Shown here piece after piece: positions 26,470 through 36,102 of a DNA stretch of 64,000 nucleotides (position 1 is its first letter; the number at the start of each line of letters is the position of its first letter). Below the pieces are notes generated by a model. The model was not told where the DNA came from and did not search any database. It saw only the letters and a list, made by a program, of their open reading frames with translations. The stretch comes from Microthrixaceae bacterium. GTDB taxonomy: Bacteria > Actinomycetota > Acidimicrobiia > Acidimicrobiales > Microtrichaceae. The position numbers were made by a program, and so were the translations under genes. Where the stretch lies: assembly GCA_020845705.1 (NCBI GenBank), contig JADLFH010000024.1, forward strand, positions 1 through 64,000, read 5' to 3'.

Positions 26470-28043
26470 CCGACACGATCGCCGCACCGACACCGCCGCG
26501 GGATCCGGGAACGTCGCGACCCGAACCGCGATGGCTGTGGACGGCCGTGGGGATCGTCACGCTCGGCGCGCTGGGCGCGCGTTTCGTCGTGCCCAGCCCG
26601 TTGTGGCTGGATGAGGCGCTCAGCGTGAACATCGCCCGGCTGCCGCTGAGCAGCTTGGCCGAGGCCCTCCGCCACGACGGCCACCCGCCGCTGTACTACG
26701 TGCTCCTGCACGGCTGGATGACGCTGTTCGGAACGAGCGACCTTGCTGTGCGAGCACTTTCAGGTGTTCTCTCGCTGCTCACCCTGCCCCTCGCTTTCCG
26801 GGCCGGACGCCGCGTCGGCGGCAACCATCTCGGCTGGATGACCGTCGTCGTGTTGGGCCTGTCGCCGTACTTCCTGCGCTTCGGCAGCGAGACCCGCATG
26901 TACTCGCTGGTGATCCTCTTGGTATTCGCCGGGTACCTCCTGATCTCCGAGTCGATCGATCCGGATGATCCCCGCGGGCTCACCTGGCTCCGTGGCGTGG
27001 GCATCGCCGTGGTCGGCGCGGCGCTGTTGTGGACCCACTACTGGGCGATGTGGCTGGTGGCCGCCGTCGGGCTCCTGTTGGCGATTCGGCTGGCTCTGCT
27101 GCGGCGACGTAGCGGGAGTTGGGACCGCACGACCGTCGGTGTCCTTGCCGCAGTGGCGGCCGGAGCAGCGACGTTCGTCGCATGGCTACCGGTGCTCGCG
27201 TATCAGGCACGACACACGGGAACCCCATGGGCGGATCCGTTCGAACCGGCGGCGATGATCGTCACCTCGATCCAGCAGTTCGCCGGCGGTCCGTACTCCG
27301 AGCCCCAGGTGCTGCTGCTCTTGCTGATCGTCCTCCTGATGGTGGGGATCATGGGACGCGGCGTAGATGACTGGCGGGTCGACCTGGATCTCCGCTCCCG
27401 ACCCGACGCCCGTGTACCGGCCCTGGTCCTGGTCACGACGATGGGCGTCGCGTCGGTGGCGGGCATCGTCACCCGCAGCGCGTTCGCGCCTCGCTACGCC
27501 GCGATCTTCTTCCCGTTCTTCGTCCTGCTGATCGCCTTGGGCCTCGACCACCTTCGGGGACGCGTCGTGCGGACCGTGGTGCTCGGCACCTTCGTCCTGT
27601 TGTCGCTGGTGGGGCTGGCACTGACCTTTCGTCAGATGCGGACACAGGCCGGCGACATCGGCGCCGCCATTCGTCGGGCCAACGCTGCGGGGGCGGTGGT
27701 CGTGACATGTCCCGATCAGCTCGGGCCATCGATCCGGCGGACCGTTCCGGCCGGCCTCGAGGTCACCACCTATCCCCGCTTCGGAGACCCCCGATACGTC
27801 GACTGGGTCGACTACACGGAACGCAACCGTCGCAACGATCCGGAGCGCTTTGCCGACGAACTCCTGAAGCGCGCCGAAGGCCGGACGATCTTCGCGGTGG
27901 TCAACAACGGGTTCCTCACCCTGGGCAACCAGTGCGACGCGATGGTCGCTGCACTCGGTCGGGTTCGGCGCGCAGAGCTGATTCGCGATGCAGCCGGTGA
28001 CCGCTACGTGGAGGCGATGTCGCTCTACATCCTCAGGCCTTGA
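26466..28043 (+). CDS. Membrane glycosyltransferase, family 39-like
   Basis: GTGA overlap; SPLWLDEALSVNIARLPLSSLAEALRHDGHPPLYYVLLHGWMTLFG; many TM helices. Confidence 0.8.
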   Translation: MTDTIAAPTPPRDPGTSRPEPRWLWTAVGIVTLGALGARFVVPSPLWLDEALSVNIARLPLSSLAEALRHDGHPPLYYVLLHGWMTLFGTSDLAVRALSGVLSLLTLPLAFRAGRRVGGNHLGWMTVVVLGLSPYFLRFGSETRMYSLVILLVFAGYLLISESIDPDDPRGLTWLRGVGIAVVGAALLWTHYWAMWLVAAVGLLLAIRLALLRRRSGSWDRTTVGVLAAVAAGAATFVAWLPVLAYQARHTGTPWADPFEPAAMIVTSIQQFAGGPYSEPQVLLLLLIVLLMVGIMGRGVDDWRVDLDLRSRPDARVPALVLVTTMGVASVAGIVTRSAFAPRYAAIFFPFFVLLIALGLDHLRGRVVRTVVLGTFVLLSLVGLALTFRQMRTQAGDIGAAIRRANAAGAVVVTCPDQLGPSIRRTVPAGLEVTTYPRFGDPRYVDWVDYTERNRRNDPERFADELLKRAEGRTIFAVVNNGFLTLGNQCDAMVAALGRVRRAELIRDAAGDRYVEAMSLYILRP

Positions 28044-31000
28044 TCAGTCCCCGTGAGGGGTTCGGGCGTCGCCGGAATTACGGCCGTCGTGGCCGAATCG
28101 GATCCACTCGGTCAGCGTCTCGGCTCTCGCCTTCGTACGCCAGATGAACAAGCGACCGTCGCGGCGTGTGAGCGCCATCTCCGCCACCCCGTCACCGTCG
28201 AGGTCACCGAGTGCCGGGGTGCCCACAGTCCACCCACCCATCAACTTCGGGAAGCCCGGGGCATCGTTGCCCGCCGCGTCGACTGCGTCGAGCAGCGAGA
28301 CACCGTTGCCGGCGACCACGTCGTGATCACCATCACCGTCCACATCCGCGATCGCCGGCGACACGAAGAACGCAAGGTCACTGGTCCGGTGAGGGAACCC
28401 GCCGAGAGCCTGCCCGCTGCGACCGTCCCAAGCCATGAGCTGGGTGTCGCCCTCCTGCTTGCCGGGCAACAGGACATCGAGCGCCTGGCCGAGCCCTACC
28501 GTCGGCGCCGCCACCTCGACTGTGGAGTCGCCTGCGAGGTTCCCGAGGCTCGGTCCACCGAAGGCCGCTGCCACCACACCTGCGTCACGGCTCGTGGCAC
28601 GGTTGCCGAAGTTCGAGCCCAACCACGCCAGAGCGGCCGGCTGGCCGAACAGCTCGTAGTTGGTCCGGCCCGACACCTCGAACACCTGCACCGGCCCAGC
28701 CGCCGACGCAGCGACGACCTCCGGCCGGCCGTCACCGTCCACATCGCCGATCGCCGCCTGCGTATTGACCCCGTCGCCGACGGTCGGCAGCACCGCGGTC
28801 TTGATCATCGCGAGCGACACAGGCCATCCGGGCATGTACGCGTGGTCGCTCGGATGAGCCTTGGAGCGATCCGGCGACCCGCGGTGCGCAGTGCCGTCGC
28901 CCCAGATCGCGTACAGACGTGTGGTGCCGCTCACGCCCGGCAGGCCCACCGGCGGGAACACCTTCACGGGCTCGGGGTAGGCCTCTTGGGCGCCCACGAC
29001 GATCTCGTCCTTCCCGTCGCCGTCGAGGTCGCCGACCGCCGGGGTCACGACGAGCTCGCCGCCCTGTTCGGCTTCGACGCCGAAGGTCACCTGACGCGAG
29101 TCGCGATCGACGGCTTCGACGGTCGCAGGGTCCACGACCAGCACGGGGAACCCACGAACCGGCGCTCCGTCGAGGTGCCATGCATAGACGTGGCGGTCCA
29201 TCGCGGCCGCGACCAACTCGTCCACGCCATCACCGTCGAGGTCCCCCGCGGCCACCTGCGCGAGGAAGCCCCGCTTGAGGCGGTTGCGTGAGTCGGTGGA
29301 GCGCTGTTGGGACAAGCGCGGGTCGACCGACGCACGGAACCGCTCGCGGCCGGTCGCGTCCCACACGGTCACGCTCCCCCCGCCGTCCGTTGTCGCCACA
29401 TCGAGACGACCGTCTCCGTCGAGATCGGCCACGACCGGAGCGCCGACGCCTATCGAGTTGTGCGCAGGCGGGATCTTCTCCCCAACAGCGATCCGTGACC
29501 GAGTGGGCCACCACGGCGCCGCCTGGGTTCGTACCGGCCAACCATGGGGTTCGGAACCATCGGCACCAAAGGCGTGTACGTAACCGTCGTCGGTTGCCAC
29601 GATCAGTTCGTCGCGGCCGTCGCCGTCGAGGTCGCCGAAGGCAGGGCTCGCTGCGCCGGCACCCGGGACGAGTCGCGCTGAACTCCCGATCAGGTCGGGG
29701 TCGTCGTGGACGAACAGCTGCCGCTGGTTCACCCCGATACGCCCCTCGGCATCGGTGACGACCACCCGCACGCGCACCGTGAAGCGGTCTTCGTCCGGAC
29801 TACCCCGGCCGGTGGAGGACGGCCCACGACCCGCGTCGGGAAGCGCCGCCGCGACCTCGGCGAGATCCACGGTTGCGAGAGTTCCTGACAGGGGCGCCGT
29901 CCGGCCGTCACCGGATCCCACGACGTGCCAGGTGTCGGTAGCGGGCCAGGGCGGCGGTTGGAGGCCGGTCGCCCATTCCACGCGGTAGCGGTATCCGCTC
30001 GATCGCCGGGCCGCTACCGAGCCCGTGATCGCGACGGTGCCGTCGACAGGGAGGACCTCGAACCACGCGGGCCCGACGATGTCGGCCTCGGGTGGGATCT
30101 CACCGGCCGCCGCCGCTCGCACAGCCTCGTACGCGTTCACGCGTCCGAACCCGAAGGTCGCGTCCCATCCAGGCGTCGTCGGGTAGCGGGCGAAACCCGG
30201 CTGACCGGCCTCGTTGGCCGGTTCCCTGCCACGCGGCGTGGAGAAGTCCACGTCGTCGGCGGTGCCCCGCAGGAGCTGCGCGATCTCGTTGGCGGACAGT
30301 GGAGGCGAGACGTTCGCGTCCCGAGCTGCGGCGACGACGAGCCCGACCATTCCCGAGACCAGTCCGGTGGCCTCCGACGAGCAGCCGTCGGAGGGCACCG
30401 TGACCCACATCAGGCCCCCGTAGTTGGTGCAGCCGTTCATCGAGAAGGCGTCGTTGTCGAGCAGATCGCCCACGTCGCCGAGGATCCCGTAGGTCCTCGT
30501 CATCGAGTTGACCGGGATCGTGTGGTTCAGCGCTGCGGGCAGGTTCGGGTGCTTGGAGGCTTCGTCCGCCATCGATGCCATCACCGGTACACCGCGCTCG
30601 TAAGCGGCGTCGATGGCCGCCTGCGCCTGTGGCGGGTTGTTGAGAGCGCCGAGGGCCTCTTGGATGACCGCCGCGCCGGAGTCGAGAGCGAAAAGGACTC
30701 CCGCTGCGAACCGCCCGCCCTCGGCGATGAAGGAGTCGCTCACCCGCACTGGCAGGAAGGTGCAGGACGGGCAGGTTCCCACGTCGCCCCCGTTGTCGGC
30801 CGCGGCAGTCGAGTCACGGGCTTCGCCGGTTCCGTGTCCGTAGGCGACATCGTCGTTGGGGTCGTTGTCCCCGAACAGGAAGTCCCATCCGGAGATGTCG
30901 TCGACGTGGCCATTGCGGTCCGCGTCGGTCCCGTCGTTGAAGGCCGGGGTGAGGATGAGGTCGTGAGGGTCGATCATCCCGTTGCGGTTGCGGTCGCCAA

Positions 31001-31577
31001 CGCGCCGGTCCTTGCCGTAGTCACTCGCGGTTACTCGCCCGTCGCCGTTGGCGTCGTAGCTCGCCGACCCCTGCGGCTTGGGGAGCTCGGCAACGTTCAG
31101 GTACGCCCGGTCGGCCATGTCGCCCAGCTCCTCGGCGGAGCCGTTGGTCCACTTGACACCCGAGTCGAGGACCGCGATCAACACGTCGGGCCGGCCGCGG
31201 GTCACCCCCCAGGCGAGATCGACCCCTGGGCCGAGCGATCCGCACATCCGGCGCACCGACCGGCGCCAACGGTCGTCACGTCGCGAGGTCAGCTTGTAGC
31301 CGTCGGGGTCCAGGTCGCTCGGCAGGGTCTGTGGATCGGGCGCCTCGTAGCGATCCGTCGAACAGTTCGGTGGGGTTGGCGAGTCGACGGAGTCGGAGAG
31401 CAGCGCACGCGACCCCGCTGCCGTCGCAGTCGCCCCGCCCCGTGGAAGAGCCGGCGCCGTCTGAGCATCGGGCATCGTTTGGGCGACCGCCGTCGGCGAC
31501 AGCACCGCAGCGGTCGTCGCCGCCGCGATCACCGTCAACACTCGGCGACGCACCCCACTGGTTGCTTCGTCGCGCAT
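28044..31577 (-). CDS. Subtilisin-like (S8) serine protease with C-terminal FG-GAP/VCBS-type repeats
   Basis: VLIAVLDSGVKW (Asp), YGHGTGEARDS (His), DGCSSEATGLVSGM (Ser box); repeated GDLDGDGxDELVVA / DVDGDGRPEVVAAS. Confidence 0.88.
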   Translation of the reverse strand: MRDEATSGVRRRVLTVIAAATTAAVLSPTAVAQTMPDAQTAPALPRGGATATAAGSRALLSDSVDSPTPPNCSTDRYEAPDPQTLPSDLDPDGYKLTSRRDDRWRRSVRRMCGSLGPGVDLAWGVTRGRPDVLIAVLDSGVKWTNGSAEELGDMADRAYLNVAELPKPQGSASYDANGDGRVTASDYGKDRRVGDRNRNGMIDPHDLILTPAFNDGTDADRNGHVDDISGWDFLFGDNDPNDDVAYGHGTGEARDSTAAADNGGDVGTCPSCTFLPVRVSDSFIAEGGRFAAGVLFALDSGAAVIQEALGALNNPPQAQAAIDAAYERGVPVMASMADEASKHPNLPAALNHTIPVNSMTRTYGILGDVGDLLDNDAFSMNGCTNYGGLMWVTVPSDGCSSEATGLVSGMVGLVVAAARDANVSPPLSANEIAQLLRGTADDVDFSTPRGREPANEAGQPGFARYPTTPGWDATFGFGRVNAYEAVRAAAAGEIPPEADIVGPAWFEVLPVDGTVAITGSVAARRSSGYRYRVEWATGLQPPPWPATDTWHVVGSGDGRTAPLSGTLATVDLAEVAAALPDAGRGPSSTGRGSPDEDRFTVRVRVVVTDAEGRIGVNQRQLFVHDDPDLIGSSARLVPGAGAASPAFGDLDGDGRDELIVATDDGYVHAFGADGSEPHGWPVRTQAAPWWPTRSRIAVGEKIPPAHNSIGVGAPVVADLDGDGRLDVATTDGGGSVTVWDATGRERFRASVDPRLSQQRSTDSRNRLKRGFLAQVAAGDLDGDGVDELVAAAMDRHVYAWHLDGAPVRGFPVLVVDPATVEAVDRDSRQVTFGVEAEQGGELVVTPAVGDLDGDGKDEIVVGAQEAYPEPVKVFPPVGLPGVSGTTRLYAIWGDGTAHRGSPDRSKAHPSDHAYMPGWPVSLAMIKTAVLPTVGDGVNTQAAIGDVDGDGRPEVVAASAAGPVQVFEVSGRTNYELFGQPAALAWLGSNFGNRATSRDAGVVAAAFGGPSLGNLAGDSTVEVAAPTVGLGQALDVLLPGKQEGDTQLMAWDGRSGQALGGFPHRTSDLAFFVSPAIADVDGDGDHDVVAGNGVSLLDAVDAAGNDAPGFPKLMGGWTVGTPALGDLDGDGVAEMALTRRDGRLFIWRTKARAETLTEWIRFGHDGRNSGDARTPHGD

Positions 31578-31627
31578 CGCAATCCCCCAAAATCAGCCCC
31601 CGGACCGGCGGTTCGGTCCAGCGGAGA

Positions 31628-31864
31628 CTATTGCCCTGAGACGAGACTGGCTATCGCCCAGATGGTGGCCAACAGGCCCACGGCTACAAGAGCGGCAACC
31701 CGTCTGAGCGGAGGGCGTTCCAGCGGAAGGTCACCATCGGAGGCGCCGGGAGGAGGGCGCAGGAAGGCCGCGACGTTGCCGAGCACCATCGCGGCGCCGA
31801 ACGCCAGGAGCAACCATGCGAGGAGCTGCTCGTCGAAGAGGAAGAAGTCCGCTGCTGCGCTCAT
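31628..31864 (-). CDS. Small membrane protein
   Basis: MSAAADFFLFDEQLLAWLLLAFGAAMVLGNVAAFLRPP...LLATIWAIASLVSGQ. Confidence 0.55.
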   Translation of the reverse strand: MSAAADFFLFDEQLLAWLLLAFGAAMVLGNVAAFLRPPPGASDGDLPLERPPLRRVAALVAVGLLATIWAIASLVSGQ

Positions 31865-32002
31865 GACAGGAGGTTGCCACCTATCGCGTAGGACGATGAT
31901 TTGCTCGTGCGCATCTGCACAAATCATGGCCTCCGGAAAGAAACCCGCGCGGATCTCACGCCGTGAGGACGATACTTGCGTCGCCGGCGGTTTCGCCGCC
32001 GT

Positions 32003-32121
32003 CGACACAACACAGTGGGGTACGGGGTGGAGTCCGCGAATCTCCCTCCAACGCATCTCCGCCAACGCTTCTCCAGGGCGCTGGCACCTCAGTGGTCTCC
32101 ACTCCGCCCCGTGTTGTGTCG
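32003..32121. repeat. Inverted-repeat element (11-bp perfect outer arms), candidate MITE or structured leader
   Basis: CGACACAACAC (32003-32013) / GTGTTGTGTCG (32111-32121), with further imperfect inner pairing. Confidence 0.5.
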
Positions 32122-32169
32122 GTCGATGCGGCCCCTCGCGTATGACAGGACCACCGGCAACGGCGGAGA

Positions 32170-34128
32170 ATGGACGCCATGTCAACCGCCGATCGACCTT
32201 GGCTGATGCGCACCTATTCGGGGCACTCAACCGCGTCAGCCTCGAACGCCCTTTACCGCACGAACCTCGCCAAGGGCCAGACCGGTCTGTCGATCGCCTT
32301 CGACCTCCCGACCCAGACCGGATATGACCCTGACCATCCGATGGCGGCGGGAGAGGTGGGAAAGGTCGGCGTACCCGTAGCGCACCTGGGGCACATGCGA
32401 ACGCTCCTCGACGGCATCCCCCAAGGCGAGATGAACACGTCGATGACGATCAACGCGCCCGCGGCATGGATGCTGGGCCTCTACGTCGCCAACGCCGAGG
32501 ACCACGGCGTCGACTCCCGACAGCTTCGCGGCACCACCCAGAACGACATCGTCAAGGAGTACCTGTCACGGGGCACCTACATCTTCCCGCCGGCGCCGAG
32601 CCGCCGCCTCATCGTCGACATGTTCGCGTTCTGTAGCCGCCACGTTCCCCACTGGAACCCCATGAACGTGTGCAGCTACCACCTTCAGGAGGCGGGTGCG
32701 ACGCCCACCCAGGAGCTCGCGTATTCACTGGCCACCGCGATCGGAGTCCTCGACGCGGTGCGCGAGTCGGGCCAGGTGCCGGCCGACGAGATGACGGCAG
32801 TAGTTGCGTCGGTGAGCTTCTTCGTGAACGCCGGGATCCGCTTCATCGAGGAGACCTGCAAGATGCGGGCCTTCACCCGGATGTGGGACCGCATCACCCT
32901 CGAGCGCTACGGCATCACCGACCCCAAGGCGCGCAGATTCCGCTACGGGGTGCAGGTGAACTCGCTGGGGCTCACCGAGGCTCAGCCGGAGAACAACGTG
33001 CAGCGCATCGTGTTGGAGGCGCTCGGCGTCACGTTGTCGAAGTCCGCCAGGGCGCGGTCGCTCCAGCTCCCCGCGTGGAACGAGGCGCTGGGTCTGCCGC
33101 GCCCGTGGGACCAACAGTGGTCGCTGCGCATCCAACAGGTGCTGGCACTCGAGACCGACCTGTTGGAGTACGACGACATCTTCGACGGCTCGCACGTGAT
33201 CGAGGCGAAGACCTCCGCGTTGGTCGACTCGGCCACAGCCGAGCTCGACGACATCCTTTCCCTCGGCGGGGCCTTCGAGGCGATCGACGAGATGAAGGGG
33301 CGGTTGGTCCGCAGCCACGCCGAGCGGATGCGTCGCATCGAGGGCGGGGACCAAAAGATCGTCGGAGTCAACGTGTTCCAGGAGTCCGCGACCTCGCCGT
33401 TGGAGGGCGAGGACAACATCTTGAAGGTGGACCCTGCTGTGCAGGACGAGATGATCGCGGATGTGGAGGCGTGGCGGTCCGGTCGCGACTCCGATGCAGT
33501 GAAGCGGGCGCTCGACGAGTTGGCACGGGTCGCCGCCGGCGACGAGAACATCATGGCGGCAACCATCGATCTGGCAAGGGTGGGTGGCACCACCGGCGAG
33601 TGGGCAGCCACACTGCGCGATGTGTTCGGTGAGTACCGCGCTCCAACCGGAGTCGCGGCGGCAGCAGGGGTCGCGGACGGCTCCGAGGGGCTCCGAGAGA
33701 TAGCGGCGCGCATGCGCAGCACCGAGGGCGGCCCGCCACGCATCCTCGTGGCGAAGCCTGGCCTCGACGGCCACTCCAACGGCGCCGAACAGATCGCCGT
33801 GGCCGCACGCGACGCCGGCATGGAGGTCATCTATCAGGGCATCCGGCTGACCCCGAAGGAGATCGCCATCGCAGCACGCGACGAGGATGTGGACCTGGTG
33901 GCGGTGTCGATCCTGTCGGGCAGCCACCTGGAGCTGATCCCCGAGGTGCTCCGCCTCCTCCGCGAAGAGGGAGTCGATGCGCCAGTGGTGGCGGGGGGCA
34001 TCATCCCCGCGGAGGACCAGGCGAGACTCCTCGCCGCGGGTGTCGCAAGGGTCTACACACCGAAGGACTACGAGCTTTCCCGCATCATGGACGAGGTGGC
34101 CGAGTTGGCTCTGGCACGCCGGGCATGA
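32170..34128 (+). CDS. B12-dependent acyl-CoA mutase (MeaA/ethylmalonyl-CoA mutase-like) with C-terminal cobalamin-binding domain
   Basis: RPWLMRTYSGHSTASASNALYRTNLAKGQTGLSIAFDLPTQTGYDPDH; C-terminal KPGLDGHSNGAEQIAVAARDAGMEV. Confidence 0.88.
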   Translation: MDAMSTADRPWLMRTYSGHSTASASNALYRTNLAKGQTGLSIAFDLPTQTGYDPDHPMAAGEVGKVGVPVAHLGHMRTLLDGIPQGEMNTSMTINAPAAWMLGLYVANAEDHGVDSRQLRGTTQNDIVKEYLSRGTYIFPPAPSRRLIVDMFAFCSRHVPHWNPMNVCSYHLQEAGATPTQELAYSLATAIGVLDAVRESGQVPADEMTAVVASVSFFVNAGIRFIEETCKMRAFTRMWDRITLERYGITDPKARRFRYGVQVNSLGLTEAQPENNVQRIVLEALGVTLSKSARARSLQLPAWNEALGLPRPWDQQWSLRIQQVLALETDLLEYDDIFDGSHVIEAKTSALVDSATAELDDILSLGGAFEAIDEMKGRLVRSHAERMRRIEGGDQKIVGVNVFQESATSPLEGEDNILKVDPAVQDEMIADVEAWRSGRDSDAVKRALDELARVAAGDENIMAATIDLARVGGTTGEWAATLRDVFGEYRAPTGVAAAAGVADGSEGLREIAARMRSTEGGPPRILVAKPGLDGHSNGAEQIAVAARDAGMEVIYQGIRLTPKEIAIAARDEDVDLVAVSILSGSHLELIPEVLRLLREEGVDAPVVAGGIIPAEDQARLLAAGVARVYTPKDYELSRIMDEVAELALARRA

Positions 34129-35048
34129 CCCCGATGGACGAGCCCGATGACGAGGAATTCTTGAGTCCGCCCACCGGAGGCCGATGGAGGAACGTGGCAG
34201 TACGACGACTCAGCGGCGCGCTCATCGGCCTTGTTGGATTACTTACGGGGATGGCGGGCTTCGTGATCGACGAAGCTGCCCTCGGGGCAGTCGGCGGTGC
34301 GCTCGCACTGCTCGCCGGCATGATCTCCTACTCAGCCGAGGTCCGAGCCGACCAGACCGCGGCGTCGAACGACGCGATCCGCCAGGAGCTCGATGCGCTC
34401 CGCGCCGAGACCACCTCCGCCCGTGACGAGCTGAGCGAGGTTCGCCGCCAGCACGGCAACACCCAACAGACCCTCGCGGAGCTCCTTGCGGCGGCGCCTC
34501 CGGCGGGCTCCTTCGACCGCAAGCTCTCCGCTACGGCGGCGCCGATGGCATCCCAGCCAGGCGCCCACAGCCAGACCGACACCCGGTTGCTGGCCGATCC
34601 CGAGACCAACCTGTTCAGCGAGGCGTACTTCCGCGTTGCGCTCGACGCCAGGATCGCATCAGCTCGTCGCCACCTGAGGCCGGTGGCCGTCGCGCTAGTG
34701 GAGGTGGCAGAGGGATCAGGGGGAGTCGGCGCCCAGGACGCCGATCCGATCAAGGTCACCGGTTCGATCCGACAGACCCTGCGTGACGCCGACACCGCGT
34801 GCCGTATGAGCGACGGCTGCTTCGCCCTCATCCTCGAGGACACCCCCGAGAACGGCGCGGTCTGGACGGTGGAGCGGATCCGCCGGAACCTCACCAGCCG
34901 ACACGGCCAGCACACGATGTGGGCGGGTGTCGCCTGCTACCCCGCCCACGCCTTCTCCACCGACGAGCTGTTGGATCAGGCGAGCCTGGCTCTCGACGCG
35001 GCACGGGAGTGGAAGCAGGACCGCATCGAGGTCGCCACAGCCGACTGA
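34125..35048 (+). CDS. Membrane protein with degenerate GGDEF-like domain
   Basis: Two TM, coiled coil, DPETNLFSEAYFRVALD, RMSDGCFALILEDTPENGA; ATGA overlap with mutase. Confidence 0.7.
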   Translation: MTPMDEPDDEEFLSPPTGGRWRNVAVRRLSGALIGLVGLLTGMAGFVIDEAALGAVGGALALLAGMISYSAEVRADQTAASNDAIRQELDALRAETTSARDELSEVRRQHGNTQQTLAELLAAAPPAGSFDRKLSATAAPMASQPGAHSQTDTRLLADPETNLFSEAYFRVALDARIASARRHLRPVAVALVEVAEGSGGVGAQDADPIKVTGSIRQTLRDADTACRMSDGCFALILEDTPENGAVWTVERIRRNLTSRHGQHTMWAGVACYPAHAFSTDELLDQASLALDAAREWKQDRIEVATAD

Positions 35049-35053
35049 CAGCC

Positions 35054-36079
35054 TCAGCCGCGGGTCGTCTCGATCACGAAACAGCGGTCCGAGAGCGAAC
35101 CGAAGGCATACTCGGCGTACGCGCCCTCGAACATGTGGCGGGTCTGTTCCGTCCATGCGAGCGCGGCAGGCGACGAGATCCGTCGGTCCACTTGCAGGAT
35201 GCCGCCCTCGTAGACCCTGTACTCGGCCCAGGTGCCCGGGTAGTCCTTGACGGCTCCGACCTCTACGTATGGCACCGCACCCGTGGCCGGCACCGACTGA
35301 CGCTTGTTGCGGTGGGTGTGGCCCGCGAAGTACCCGACGATCGACCGGCGACGGGCAACGACCTCGATCAGCGCCTCGGAGACGTCGGGCTCCAGGCCGA
35401 AGAAGTTCTCCACACGCGGGTCGATGCCCGGGTTCCAGATCTGGTGGTGGCCCATCACCATCAGGGGCCGGTCCGAGCGCGACGCCAACTCGTCGAGCCA
35501 CTCGATCTGGTCCTCCGACAACGTCCCGTTCGCTCGGCCTTCCCGCGAAGTGTCGAGCAGCGCGACGCGAACACCGGGAAGCTCCAGTTCCTGCCACGGC
35601 CATGCGGCAGCAGAACCGCTGTGGTAGCTGTCGTGGTTTCCCCGCACGTGGACGAGCCGGTCGCCGAACGCCCCGCCGTACACCTCCAGAAACCGCCGGT
35701 ACTGCGCGTCGGTTCCGTCGCAGGTGAGGTCGCCCTTCACGATCACCGCATCGGGCGCGATCGCTGCCATCTCCGCGACCGCCCCGGCACTCATCACCTC
35801 GGGGTATGGCGGTTCACCTTCGACCGAGCGGAACACCGGGCCGATCTCGGTCCCTCCGATCAGCCCGCACACGGTCTCGCCGAAGTGCAGGTCGTTCACG
35901 GTCGTGAAGCGACACAGAAGCTCACCTCGGCTCGGCAGGGTCCGCACCGTGATCCCGTCGAGGGTCACCTCGGCATCGGGCCGCAGCTCGTGGTAGGCGC
36001 GCGAGGTCTCGCCGGCGAAGATCACGACCTCGTCGTCGGCAACGGTCATCACCTCGCTGCATCCTGGGTCGAGCGACAT
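35054..36079 (-). CDS. Calcineurin-like metallophosphoesterase
   Basis: VNDLHFGE, VKGDLTCDG, RGNHDSYHSG, MGHHQIWNP, GHTHRNKR. Confidence 0.9.
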   Translation of the reverse strand: MSLDPGCSEVMTVADDEVVIFAGETSRAYHELRPDAEVTLDGITVRTLPSRGELLCRFTTVNDLHFGETVCGLIGGTEIGPVFRSVEGEPPYPEVMSAGAVAEMAAIAPDAVIVKGDLTCDGTDAQYRRFLEVYGGAFGDRLVHVRGNHDSYHSGSAAAWPWQELELPGVRVALLDTSREGRANGTLSEDQIEWLDELASRSDRPLMVMGHHQIWNPGIDPRVENFFGLEPDVSEALIEVVARRRSIVGYFAGHTHRNKRQSVPATGAVPYVEVGAVKDYPGTWAEYRVYEGGILQVDRRISSPAALAWTEQTRHMFEGAYAEYAFGSLSDRCFVIETTRG

Positions 36080-36102
36080 CGGCACAGACCCTGTGTAGCG
36101 CG

